This document shows, piece by piece, positions 7,125 to 15,362 of a DNA stretch of 64,000 nt. A program made the translations under genes and the position numbers. Origin of the DNA: Paractinoplanes ovalisporus (GTDB lineage: Bacteria; Actinomycetota; Actinomycetes; Mycobacteriales; Micromonosporaceae); assembly GCF_016834655.1 (NCBI RefSeq), contig NZ_JAENHP010000023.1:105893-169892 (forward strand), given 5' to 3'. Within the stretch, counting starts at the first letter, position 1; each line of letters begins with the position of its first letter. The notes below the pieces were generated by a model. That model made no database searches and was not told the origin of the DNA. It saw only the letters and a program-made list of their open reading frames with translations.

Positions 7125-7700
7125 TCAGGAAGCCAGGATCGATTGCACGGTACGGGTGACGACCTCGGCCACGGCGGCCTCCCGCAGGCGGCCGGTCCGC
7201 AACTCCTCGGCGGCGCCGTGCAGGACGTGCTGGATGACGTTGACCAGCCAGGTGAGCGGCAGGTCGGTGCGGAACACGCCCTCGTCCTGACCCCGCCGGA
7301 TCAACGCCTCGATGCGGTCGGCGGCCCCGGCGTGCAGGTCGCGGATGCGGCCCTCGGGCAGCACCTTCTCGGCCGCCGCGAGCAGGGCCGCCGATTCCGA
7401 CACAAGGGACCAGCTGGACGCCAGCAGGCGGGACAGCGCGTCGCGCGGGTCGCCGGTCAGATCCACTGCGGACAGCGTCTCCTCGCCCGCCCGCAACGCG
7501 TCGACCAAAGCCGCCTCGACCAGATCGGGACGGGTCTTGAAGTGGCCGTACACCGTCATCCGGCCCACCCCGGCGGCGGTGGCGATGTCGTCGACGGTGG
7601 CGTCCGGATCGCAGCTCAGCGTGGACCGGGCCGCGGCGACGATGAGGGCGATGCTGCGTTCGGCGTCGGCCCGGCGGGCGCGTGTTCGGGTGGGAGCCAC
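7125..7700 (-). CDS. TetR family repressor of the adjacent MFS gene
   Basis: From GTG 7700 the protein has 191 residues and reads VAPTRTRARRADAERSIALI. The helix-turn-helix spans about residues 28-56 (VDDIATAAGVGRMTVYGHF), followed by an all-helical effector domain with a TetR C-terminal pattern (EGVFRTDLPLTWLVNVIQHV). An upstream in-frame start would place the operators inside the gene, so GTG 7700 is preferred. It is divergent from an MFS transporter with two identical-spaced palindromes between them. The likely role is a drug-responsive repressor of the efflux pump and of itself. The ligand is unknown. Confidence 0.88.
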   Translation of the reverse strand: MAPTRTRARRADAERSIALIVAAARSTLSCDPDATVDDIATAAGVGRMTVYGHFKTRPDLVEAALVDALRAGEETLSAVDLTGDPRDALSRLLASSWSLVSESAALLAAAEKVLPEGRIRDLHAGAADRIEALIRRGQDEGVFRTDLPLTWLVNVIQHVLHGAAEELRTGRLREAAVAEVVTRTVQSILAS

Positions 7701-7714
7701 GTCACCGATCTTAT

Positions 7715-7734
7715 CTCGTACGGGAATGTACGAG
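7715..7734. promoter_or_regulatory. TetR operator O1 of the MFS pair
   Basis: Arms CTCGTA and TACGAG are separated by 8 bases, extended outward by TTAT on the left and TTA on the right. The second copy lies at 7751-7770, 36 bp away. It sits directly upstream of the TetR start. Confidence 0.8.
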
Positions 7735-7750
7735 TTATGCTGCCGGTTAT

Positions 7751-7770
7751 CTCGTACAGGTGAGTACGAG
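7751..7770. promoter_or_regulatory. TetR operator O2 of the MFS pair
   Basis: This site has the same arms, CTCGTA-N8-TACGAG, and the same flanks as O1. It ends 20 bases before the MFS start, where it would block transcription or its elongation. Confidence 0.8.
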
Positions 7771-7790
7771 TTAGAGCCCGGAGGCTGATC

Positions 7791-9173
7791 ATGACACCCC
7801 ACCCCCTGCGCTGGCGGATCCTCGGATTCCTCGGGATCGCCCAGCTCATGCTGATCCTCGACGTGACCGTGGTGGCGATCGCGCTGCCGTCCATGGGCGC
7901 CGATCTCGACCTGAGCCGCGAGGCCCTGACCTGGACGGTGAGCGCCTACACCCTGACGTTCGGCGGCCTGATGCTGCTCGGCGGGCGCATCGCCGACCTG
8001 GCCGGGGCCAAACGGGTCATGCTCACCGGACTGCTGATCTTCACCGCGGCCTCCCTGGTGGCGGGTCTCGCCGGGTCACCCGGTTCGCTCCTGGGCGGCC
8101 GCATCGCCCAGGGCGTCGGCGCCGCACTACTCTCCCCCGCCGCGTTGTCGCTGGTCATCGGCTTGTTCGACGGCGACGAGCGGAACCGCGCCCTGGGTGT
8201 CTGGTCGGCGCTCGGCGGCGGTGGGGCGGCGCTCGGCGTGCTGCTCGGCGGCCTGATCACCGCCGGTCCGGGCTGGCCCTGGGTGTTCTACGTCAACGTC
8301 CCGGTCGGTCTGATCGTCGCGTTCGTGCTGGCCCGCCGGCTGCCGTCCAGGTCAACCCCGGTTTCCCGTACGCGTCTCGACCTGCTCGGCGCGGCGCTGG
8401 TGACCGCTTCGACCGCCGCCGTGATCCTGGCCCTGATCGGGGCGGGCGACCGCGGCTGGCTCTCTCCCGTCACCGGCCTGCTGGTGCTGGCGGCCGCGCT
8501 CGGCTACCTGGCGTTCGTGGCCTGGCAGCGGCGTACGCGGGCTCCGCTGATGGACGTCCGCCTGCTGGCTCGCCGCCCGGTGGCCACCGGCACGTTCCTG
8601 ATCCTGCTGGCCACGGCGCTGATGATCGCCGTCTTCTTCCTGGGCACGTTCTATTTCCAGCACGCCCGCGGCTTCGGCGCCCTGACCACCGGCCTGCTGT
8701 TCCTGCCGGTGGCGGTCGCCACGATGCTGGCCGCCCAGCTCACCGGTCGCCTGATCGGCCGGCTCGGCGCCCGCCCGCCGGCGATGGCCGGAACCGCGAT
8801 CGCGGCCGTCGGCATGACTCTGCCCGCGTTGTCCCTGCGGACCCCGGCCGTGCTGACCGGCGTCGTGATCGCCGCGGCCGGCACCGGGGTGCTGTTCGTG
8901 GTCGCTTCGGCCACCGCGCTGGGTCAGGTCGCTCCGCACGAGTCCGGCATCGCGTCGGGCATCGTCAGCACGTTCCACGAGTTCGGGGCGTCGCTGGGTG
9001 CGGCCGTGGTGTCCAGCGTCGCCGCCGCCAGCATCACCGGCACCACCCTGGCCGGTTTCGAGAACGCGTTCCTGGTCGCCGCCGTCGTGGCTGCCGTGAG
9101 CGTCGTCATCGCGGGACTGCTGACCCCGCCCCGCACCACGGTCGAGCCGGCCGGCGCCCGCCCGGTGCATTGA
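7791..9173 (+). CDS. MFS drug efflux transporter, DHA2 type
   Basis: A 460-residue proton antiporter of the DHA2 (EmrB/QacA) family with about 14 membrane helices. Visible signatures are the N-terminal LDVTVVAIALPSMGADL (motif D1, helix 1), the loop 2-3 motif GGRIADLAGAKRVML (motif A) at about 62-76, and GRIAQGVGAALLSPAALSLV (motif B-like, helix 4). It probably exports a hydrophobic drug or natural product. GGAG lies at 7780-7783, before ATG 7791. It is divergent from a TetR gene with twin operators in the spacer, so expression is likely induced by its own substrate. No biosynthetic genes are near. Confidence 0.9.
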   Translation: MTPHPLRWRILGFLGIAQLMLILDVTVVAIALPSMGADLDLSREALTWTVSAYTLTFGGLMLLGGRIADLAGAKRVMLTGLLIFTAASLVAGLAGSPGSLLGGRIAQGVGAALLSPAALSLVIGLFDGDERNRALGVWSALGGGGAALGVLLGGLITAGPGWPWVFYVNVPVGLIVAFVLARRLPSRSTPVSRTRLDLLGAALVTASTAAVILALIGAGDRGWLSPVTGLLVLAAALGYLAFVAWQRRTRAPLMDVRLLARRPVATGTFLILLATALMIAVFFLGTFYFQHARGFGALTTGLLFLPVAVATMLAAQLTGRLIGRLGARPPAMAGTAIAAVGMTLPALSLRTPAVLTGVVIAAAGTGVLFVVASATALGQVAPHESGIASGIVSTFHEFGASLGAAVVSSVAAASITGTTLAGFENAFLVAAVVAAVSVVIAGLLTPPRTTVEPAGARPVH

Positions 9174-9286
9174 GCGACAAGGGCAGAAGCGGCGCGAGCA
9201 GGAAGTGGCGGAGGTGACAGTGGCTGGATTGCGTCGGACGAGGAACGCTGGAGAGCGGCACGAACACCGAACCGAGGAGTGATGGC

Positions 9287-9793
9287 ATGGCGCAGGAGAA
9301 GGCGATTCTCGCCGGGGGCTGTTTCTGGGGGATGCAGGACCTGATCCGCCGCCGCCCCGGGGTGATCACGACCCGGGTCGGTTACACCGGCGGGCGGGTC
9401 GAGAACGCGACCTACTACAACCACGACGGCCACGCGGAGGCCATCGAGATCACTTTCGATCCGGCCCTCACGTCGTACCGGGATCTGCTCGAGTTCTTCT
9501 TCCAGATCCACGACCCGACGACGCTCAACCGCCAGGGCAACGACGTCGGCACCAGCTACCGGTCGGCGATCTTCTATGAGAGCGACGAGCAGAAGCGGGT
9601 CGCCGAAGACACGATCGCCGACGTCGAGGCGTCGGGGCTGTGGCCGGGCAAGGTGGTCACCGAGGTGACCGCGGCCGGGCCGTTCTGGGAGGCCGAGCCC
9701 GAGCACCAGGACTATCTGGAGCGCATCCCCGACGGATACACCTGCCATTTCCCCCGCCCCGACTGGAAGCTGCCGAAGCGCGCGACCGCTTAG
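9287..9793 (+). CDS. msrA: Peptide-methionine (S)-S-oxide reductase
   Basis: The 168-residue MsrA protein reduces methionine-S-sulfoxide in proteins and free form, using thioredoxin or a similar donor. The catalytic motif GGCFWG is at residues 10-15 (nucleophile Cys 12), followed by the conserved GYTGG, YYNHDGHAEAIEITFDP, QGNDVGTSYRS and EHQDYL segments. Length and order are complete. The start has GAGGAGTG upstream. It lies alone on the plus strand and converges with the caspase-EAL gene, overlapping its stop by 4 bases. A resolving Cys is not obvious at the C-terminus (only CHF near residue 155). Confidence 0.95.
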   Translation: MAQEKAILAGGCFWGMQDLIRRRPGVITTRVGYTGGRVENATYYNHDGHAEAIEITFDPALTSYRDLLEFFFQIHDPTTLNRQGNDVGTSYRSAIFYESDEQKRVAEDTIADVEASGLWPGKVVTEVTAAGPFWEAEPEHQDYLERIPDGYTCHFPRPDWKLPKRATA

Positions 9794-11898
9794 GCCCCGC
9801 GCTGGAGCGGTAAGTCGTCGGCCCGGGTGATCAGGGTGCCGCGGTGCTCGTCGTCGCCCCGCACCAGGGCGGCGATGCGCTCGCACACCTCGGGCTGCAG
9901 CCGGCTCAGCGTGGGCCGGGCCGGCTGCTGCGTGATCCAGCCCTGCACGTGCCGGATGCGCTGGTCGTAGATCTCGCGCAGCGTGAGCGGGGACTCGTCG
10001 TCGACCCCCTCGACGATGACGACCCGCGGCGCGTGGCTGGCGTGCCGGGCCGTGTCCATCACCAGCGACAGCTCCTTGGCGGCCAGCGGGTGGTGCAGGA
10101 TGGCCCGGTCCACCTTGATCTGGGTGAGCGGCAGCTCGGCCATGCGCGACAGCGACGCGTAGCCCTCGCCGAAGTCGTCGACGGCGAACGCCACCCCGAC
10201 GTCGCGGGCGATCGCGGCCAGCCGGTTGTGGAAGTACGCGTGCGGCGCCTCGGCCCACTGCTCGCCGCGGCGGGGCTCGATCGGGTCCTGTTCCGAGATC
10301 TCCAGGGTGATCGTGGCCGGGTCGATGCCGAGCTCCGCGATGGCCGAGCGCAGCACTTCGACGTACGGGTCGCTCAGCAACGACCGGACGGCGACGTTGA
10401 TCGACAGCGGTTTGGGCCGGCCCCACGGCCCCTCGGCGTGCGCCCGCGCGTACGCCGTCAGCGCCATCCGCAGGATCACCTTGTCCCGCTCGACGACGAA
10501 CCGGTCGCCCCACACCTCGGCCAGCCGCAGCATGGCGACCGGGGCCCGCGAGTCGGCGGACGAGCGGCGGGCCAGCGCCTCGTAGCTGTGCACCTCGATC
10601 CGCCGGGCCGTCTTGCCCAGCGTGATGACCGGCTGGAACACGACGCAGTAGGACTCCAGCACCCGCCGGTAGAGCTCGAAGCAGTGCTCGAACATCGCGC
10701 CGGGCAGCCGGCCGAACGCGCCGCGCAACGCGGTCAGCACCTCGATCTCGGCCTCGTCGGGGGACGCCGCGAAATCCGTACGCCAAATTGTCTCGAGGAT
10801 CTTGGCGAGGGGCTGGCCGAGACCGAGCAGCTCGGGCGCGGGGTCGACCAGGGCCAGCAGCAGCGACCGGCCCTCGGCGTGGCGCAGCGGCACGCACAGC
10901 ACCGTGCGGTGATCGTCGTGCACGGTGTGTCCGAACCAGTCGGCGCCGGGCGGGAAGCGCAGCATCGGGCGGATCGCCTCGAGGTCGAACCGCTTGCTGG
11001 AGTCGATCGGCTGGAACCCGCCGGCGGTGTATTCGAGCAGCGCCGTCGAGTGGGCCTTGGTCGCCGCGCGCACGTATTCGACCCGCGAGGGGGCGGCCAC
11101 CCCGGCGTCGGCGCGCGTGCCGGACGAGCGCGGCGCAGCGTGGCGCGGCATGCGGGCGTGTTGGGACAGCCGCCGGATCAGTCGCATGATCTCGCCGGTC
11201 GAGGTGTCGAGCGGGTTCGCCAGCGGCAGCACGGCGGGCGCCGGATCACCCGCGGACCCGGTCAGCACCGTTCCCTCACCCCACGACGGTCCCGCCACCT
11301 GCGGCGACAACCCCTGTTCCCGTACGGCGGAAGTCAGCGCCCCGAAGGTGACGCGCTGCTCCCGTCGCAGCGTGGCGAGCACGTGCGCGGTGAGCACGCC
11401 GTGGCCGATGACCGGCGTCTCGCGCTCCGACGCGTCTTCGGCGCAGGACACCAAGGCGCTGTAGCGACGGCTCTGCAGGCTCGGCAGTCCCGAGGGGCCG
11501 ACGGCGTCGACGACCAGCACGGCCGCCCCGGGGAAGAAGTCGAGGACGTCCCGTTCGAGAAATGCCATCCGAAGCCCCAAGTCGGGATTTTCGGAAAGCG
11601 CCGTTTCATCCAGATCGGGCGTGACCAAATAGGTCTCCGAACCGCGACTCCACATCGGGTTCAGTGTCGATCCGGCGAAATAGACGAAGAGGACATCGGT
11701 CTTGTCGGCCCGGGTCGCGATCTGGCGGAGAGCAGTCTTGACGTCACTGGCCGTCACCTTCGGGCCCGTGAACAGCCGGGCGTCGAAGCCTTCGAGCTCG
11801 AGCAGCTCGTGCACGGCCTCGGCGTCGCGTTCGGCGAAGCGCAGGCGGGAGTAGGTGTCGTTGACACCCACCATCACCGCGAAGCGCTGATTGGCCAT
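9790..11898 (-). CDS. Inactive caspase-like domain fused to EAL phosphodiesterase
   Basis: The protein has 702 residues from ATG 11898 with GGAGG upstream. Residues 1-215 look like a caspase/metacaspase (C14) fold: RFAVMVGVNDTYSRL, then FVYFAGST at 72-78 where the catalytic His motif (YFSGHG) should be, and VLVVDAVG at 127-134 where D-x-C should be. Ser 77 and Val 133 replace His and Cys, so protease activity is unlikely. Residues about 275-380 may be a GAF-like middle part. Residues about 405-680 form an EAL domain with E440-A-L, N501, E533, DDFG at 574-577, K595, E630 and Q652, consistent with active cyclic di-GMP hydrolysis. It is soluble, with no membrane segment. It is monocistronic and has a 7-bp inverted repeat in its leader. 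Confidence 0.82.
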   Translation of the reverse strand: MANQRFAVMVGVNDTYSRLRFAERDAEAVHELLELEGFDARLFTGPKVTASDVKTALRQIATRADKTDVLFVYFAGSTLNPMWSRGSETYLVTPDLDETALSENPDLGLRMAFLERDVLDFFPGAAVLVVDAVGPSGLPSLQSRRYSALVSCAEDASERETPVIGHGVLTAHVLATLRREQRVTFGALTSAVREQGLSPQVAGPSWGEGTVLTGSAGDPAPAVLPLANPLDTSTGEIMRLIRRLSQHARMPRHAAPRSSGTRADAGVAAPSRVEYVRAATKAHSTALLEYTAGGFQPIDSSKRFDLEAIRPMLRFPPGADWFGHTVHDDHRTVLCVPLRHAEGRSLLLALVDPAPELLGLGQPLAKILETIWRTDFAASPDEAEIEVLTALRGAFGRLPGAMFEHCFELYRRVLESYCVVFQPVITLGKTARRIEVHSYEALARRSSADSRAPVAMLRLAEVWGDRFVVERDKVILRMALTAYARAHAEGPWGRPKPLSINVAVRSLLSDPYVEVLRSAIAELGIDPATITLEISEQDPIEPRRGEQWAEAPHAYFHNRLAAIARDVGVAFAVDDFGEGYASLSRMAELPLTQIKVDRAILHHPLAAKELSLVMDTARHASHAPRVVIVEGVDDESPLTLREIYDQRIRHVQGWITQQPARPTLSRLQPEVCERIAALVRGDDEHRGTLITRADDLPLQRGA

Positions 11899-11917
11899 CG
11901 AACGCCTCCGGTTTCGT

Positions 11918-11937
11918 GCACTCCCTCACTGGAGTGC
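11918..11937. promoter_or_regulatory. Inverted repeat upstream of the caspase-EAL gene
   Basis: GCACTCC (11918-11924) and GGAGTGC (11931-11937) form a perfect 7-bp inverted repeat with a 6-base centre, about 20 bases upstream of the start. It could be an operator or a leader hairpin. Confidence 0.4.
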
Positions 11938-11995
11938 TTCCGAGTGCGGCGTTCGCTGATCCTAGCGATCAGCTCGCGCGTTTCAAGTCGATCAT

Positions 11996-12772
11996 CTAAG
12001 ACAATTCCACCCGTACGGGGTAATGGTCGGAAGCGAACTCCGTCTCATCTCCCCGGACCACCACCATGTCCTTCGCGCCCTCGGCGATCCGCGGGCTCGC
12101 CATCACGTAGTCGAGGCGCATCCGGGAGAACTCGCGACCGCCGCCGCGGGTGGTCGGCACGGTCAGCGGCGACCCCGAACCGGCCACTTTCCACAGGTCG
12201 GTGAACCCGGCGTCGACGAACGCGGCCACCGCCCGGGTGTCGGCCGTGCCGTCCGCGGCCAGGTGCCGGGCCTGCAGGAAACCGGGCTGCGGCCGCAACG
12301 TCTCGGTGTGGTCGGTGCCCGGGTCGAGCCCGTTCAGGTCACCGGCGACGATCGTGGGCATCTTCGCGGGGTTGTAGCGGTGAGCCAGCCAGACCGCCTC
12401 CCGCCGGCGCCGGGGCGGCGAGAACGGGTTGAGGTGTGTGCTGACGACGCGCAGCCGACCAGCCGGGGTCGCCACGGTGACGATCGCGGCCGCGTGATGC
12501 AGACGCCAGCGCACGGCCGCCCGTTCGACGATCTCGAGCGGTTCCCGTACGAGGACAGCGACCGGCTGCCCGAGGAAGGAGCGCGCCAGGTGGGCCGTCA
12601 TGCCGGTCGCCCCGGCCAGCTCCCGCATGACCCGGCCGTCGTCGCGGTCGAAGCCCCGCAGTTCCTGCAACGCCAGCAGGTCGGGCCGTTCCCGCCGGAT
12701 CACCGTGGCGATCGCGTCGAGCCGCCCCTTTCCGCCGGTCTTGATGTTCCAGGTCATGAAACGCAGCGTCAT
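11996..12772 (-). CDS. Endonuclease/exonuclease/phosphatase (EEP) family hydrolase
   Basis: The 258-residue protein has the EEP fold motifs in order: FMTWNIKTGG at 5-14 (metal-site Asn), LLALQEL near 34 (Glu), STHLNPF near 111, VAGDLNGLD near 145, MRLDYVM near 220, and SDHYPV near 248. This family includes Mg-dependent DNases, sphingomyelinases and inositol phosphatases. No signal peptide is seen. It lies 36 bases downstream of a double PAP2 phosphatase, so a phospholipid or phosphodiester substrate is plausible, but the sequence does not settle it. Confidence 0.82.
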   Translation of the reverse strand: MTLRFMTWNIKTGGKGRLDAIATVIRRERPDLLALQELRGFDRDDGRVMRELAGATGMTAHLARSFLGQPVAVLVREPLEIVERAAVRWRLHHAAAIVTVATPAGRLRVVSTHLNPFSPPRRRREAVWLAHRYNPAKMPTIVAGDLNGLDPGTDHTETLRPQPGFLQARHLAADGTADTRAVAAFVDAGFTDLWKVAGSGSPLTVPTTRGGGREFSRMRLDYVMASPRIAEGAKDMVVVRGDETEFASDHYPVRVELS

Positions 12773-12808
12773 GTTGGCTCCCCGGTTGCGGCACGGACCG
12801 CCTGTTCG

Positions 12809-14305
12809 TCAGGCCGCAACCGGCCGGTGCTGATGCTGGTGTTCCGCCACCACGGCGGCTTCCTCGGCGGCCTCGCTGACCGTCTCGGGTTTCTCGTTCG
12901 GGCGCATGATCCAGTAGAGCGCGCCGACCCAGCACGCCGTCAACAGCGTCGCGCCCATGACGTCGGTCGGGTGGTGCATGCCGCGGTACATCCGGGACAG
13001 CGCCACCAGCGCCGGCATCAGCACCGCGAGCACCGGGAAGACCCAGCGCCACCACTGCCGTACGCGGGGCATGGAAACGACCGCGATGGCGACCCAGAGG
13101 CACATGGTGGCGGCGATGTGACCGGACGGGAACGACGAGGTCGGCATCTGCCCGTCCAGCTGCTCGACCGGCGGACGCGGCCGCCCGACCGCGGCCGCGC
13201 TGGTCAGGAACAGGGTGATCTCACCGACCATGGTGAGCACGATGAACAGCACCGGCCGCCACTGCCGCCACAGGGCCAGCGCCAGCGGACAGAAGACCAG
13301 GCAGACGATCAGGATCGCGTGGGTGTCGCCCGCCTTGGAGGCGAGCCAGCTCAGGTCGTCCAGCCGCTCGGTACGGAACGTCTGCAGCCACCGGTTCACA
13401 CCCTCGTCCCACGAGCCGAACGCGGTGCCGGGCGTCCACTTCGTCAGGGCGTACCCGACGAAATAGAGGATCCCGAACGTGAACACCCAGCCGACCAGGA
13501 TCTCGGCGCCCTTGGCCCACGGGTGGGGCAGCACCTTCTCCTCGGCCGGGGCGGGCGCGAGGTCGTCGGAGGCCTCCGGCTCGAGCCCGTCCGTCACGGC
13601 CGGCACCGGGTGGCCGGCCTCGCGGCGCCACACCCGGAACGCGTACGCGGTGACGCTGATCCACGCCAGGCCGAGCATCCAGCCGGCCAGCACGTCGGAG
13701 AGGAAGTGCACGCTCAGGGCGATGCGGGTCAGCCCGACGGCCACGATGACCAGCGCGGCGACGCCGAGGATCCAGCCCTTCCAGCGGCCGCGGGTGGCCG
13801 AGAGCAGCACCAGGGCGAGCGAGCCATAGACGATCGTGGTTCCCAGGGTGTGCCCGCTCGGGAAGCTGTTGCCCCCGCCGAACGCCACCGGGTCCGCGAC
13901 CACCGGCCGTACCCGTCCGACCAGGGCCTTGAGCGACGGATCGAGCACCATCGCGCCCAGCCCGGTGACCGCCAGATAGATCGCCAGGCGGGGGCGCCGC
14001 CGGATCAGCAGCCACACCACCACCATCGTGACCAGCGGGATCAGCACCCCCCGGCCGCCCAGCGAGGTGATCGTGGTGATCACCTTGACCACGGCCGGGT
14101 GCGGCGCGACCAGGTCGTTCATCCGCTCGGCGATCGACTGGTCGAGGCTGCGCAGCGGGCTCCAGTTGGAGCGCACGAGCAGCAGCAACGTCCCGAACGC
14201 GAGCCCGGCCAGCACTACCGCGGCCAGCCCGGCCACACTGCGTTCGGCGAAATGCCGCACCGGGGCCCACCCGGCGCGTTCCACCACATGCTTGTCGTCC
14301 GTCAC
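12809..14305 (-). CDS. Membrane phosphatase with two PAP2 domains
   Basis: From GTG 14305 there are 498 residues. Two complete phosphatidic acid phosphatase (PAP2) units lie in one chain. The first has KALVGRVRP, NSFPSGHTLG and LTRIALSVHFLSDVLAG; the second has GRPRPPVE, SSFPSGHIAAT and RMYRGMHHPTDVMG. Each is carried by about five or six membrane helices. The units are separated by an acidic Pro-rich loop (about residues 235-260). The reaction is dephosphorylation of a lipid phosphate or prenyl pyrophosphate at the outer face of the membrane. The end is rich in His/Gln (HQHQHR). An alternative GTG at 14341 overlaps the upstream gene. The neighbours are a YihY protein and a diacylglycerol-kinase homologue, so phosphatidic acid turnover is a sensible role. 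Confidence 0.85.
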   Translation of the reverse strand: MTDDKHVVERAGWAPVRHFAERSVAGLAAVVLAGLAFGTLLLLVRSNWSPLRSLDQSIAERMNDLVAPHPAVVKVITTITSLGGRGVLIPLVTMVVVWLLIRRRPRLAIYLAVTGLGAMVLDPSLKALVGRVRPVVADPVAFGGGNSFPSGHTLGTTIVYGSLALVLLSATRGRWKGWILGVAALVIVAVGLTRIALSVHFLSDVLAGWMLGLAWISVTAYAFRVWRREAGHPVPAVTDGLEPEASDDLAPAPAEEKVLPHPWAKGAEILVGWVFTFGILYFVGYALTKWTPGTAFGSWDEGVNRWLQTFRTERLDDLSWLASKAGDTHAILIVCLVFCPLALALWRQWRPVLFIVLTMVGEITLFLTSAAAVGRPRPPVEQLDGQMPTSSFPSGHIAATMCLWVAIAVVSMPRVRQWWRWVFPVLAVLMPALVALSRMYRGMHHPTDVMGATLLTACWVGALYWIMRPNEKPETVSEAAEEAAVVAEHQHQHRPVAA

Positions 14306-14315
14306 ATATAGGGCT

Positions 14316-15362
14316 TTACCCGGAGCGCTTCTCCCGTACACCGCGCCCGACGCGGGCCGCCCGACGTGGCCGGGGCTTGCTCCGCTTCGTCTTGGGCTCG
14401 TCCGGGCTCGGCTCCCATTTGTCCTGCAGCGCGGGCCGTTCGACCCCGACCCGGGCCGCCTCGAGCTGGGCCGCGAACGCGATGCCCAGGAACAGCGCGA
14501 TGCCGGTGAGGTTGGCCCAGAGCAACAGCGCCATGATCGCGGTCAACGGCCCGTACGTGGCGCCGAAGTTGCTGCCGAAGCGCACGTACCCGGCGAGCAG
14601 CAGGCTGGCCAGCCACCACAGCGCGGTCGCGACCACGGCCCCGAACAGCAGCCAGGAGTAACCGGGCTGCCGCCGGCGCGGCGAGTACTTGAACAGCAGA
14701 CCGACCGCGAACACGATCAACAGCAGGCTCAGCGGCCAGCGGACAAAATCCCAGGCCACCCGTACCCCGTCGTCGGCCCACGGCCAATGTCGCGCGGCCG
14801 CGTCCCCGAACGCCCGGCCTCCCACAAGCAGCAGGAAGCCGAACAGCGCCGGGATGCCGGCGCACACCGCGAGCAGGCCGGCCCGGATGTACTTGAACAG
14901 CGCCGGCCGGTCCCGCTCGACGCCGTAGATGCGGTTCGCGCCCCGCTCGATCTGCGACATCGCGGTCATCAGGGCGGCCAGACCGGTGATCAGACCCAGC
15001 GTCAGCGCCACCTCCCCGGCGTCGCTGCTGCTCTCGCTGTCTTCCAGCAGCTCCCCGACAAGCGGATCGCTGGCGCCCGGGGTCAGTTCCAGGATCGTCT
15101 CGGCCACCACCCGGCCCCCGTCCTCGGCGCCCAGGTCGGCGGCCAGACCGGCCAGGGCGATGAGGAACGGGACGATCGCCAGGCAGAGCTGGAAGGCGAA
15201 GGCCCGGGCGTGGCTGAACCCGTCGCCGTAGCGGAACCGGATGAACGCGTCGCGCAGCAGCGGCCAGCGGCCGTAGTGCCAGAGCGCGTGGACGGCGTCG
15301 TCGGCCGAAAGCTCGTCCCCCCGCATGTCCTTCGTCTCGGGGACCGGCTCCGTACTACTCAC
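14316..15362 (-). CDS. YihY/BrkB family membrane protein
   Basis: A protein of about 348 residues of the YihY (formerly BrkB/ribonuclease BN) family. It has roughly six membrane helices, with the family's FAFQLCLAIVPFLIALAGL near residue 60, NRIYGVERDRP near 145 and GATYGPLTAIMALLLWANLTGIALFLGI near 280. The C-terminus is a basic, probably cytoplasmic tail (KTKRSKPRPRRAARV). Starts are uncertain. GTG 15362 overlaps the lipid kinase stop and is preferred; GTG 15374 and ATG 15326 (with GAAGGA just before it) are also possible. The function of the family is unsettled (transport or envelope). It lies between a lipid kinase and a lipid phosphatase in one tight operon. Confidence 0.85.
   Translation of the reverse strand: MSSTEPVPETKDMRGDELSADDAVHALWHYGRWPLLRDAFIRFRYGDGFSHARAFAFQLCLAIVPFLIALAGLAADLGAEDGGRVVAETILELTPGASDPLVGELLEDSESSSDAGEVALTLGLITGLAALMTAMSQIERGANRIYGVERDRPALFKYIRAGLLAVCAGIPALFGFLLLVGGRAFGDAAARHWPWADDGVRVAWDFVRWPLSLLLIVFAVGLLFKYSPRRRQPGYSWLLFGAVVATALWWLASLLLAGYVRFGSNFGATYGPLTAIMALLLWANLTGIALFLGIAFAAQLEAARVGVERPALQDKWEPSPDEPKTKRSKPRPRRAARVGRGVREKRSG

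Noticed and set aside
9844..12204. 786-residue frame on the plus strand
   Set aside because: Antisense to the caspase-EAL gene.
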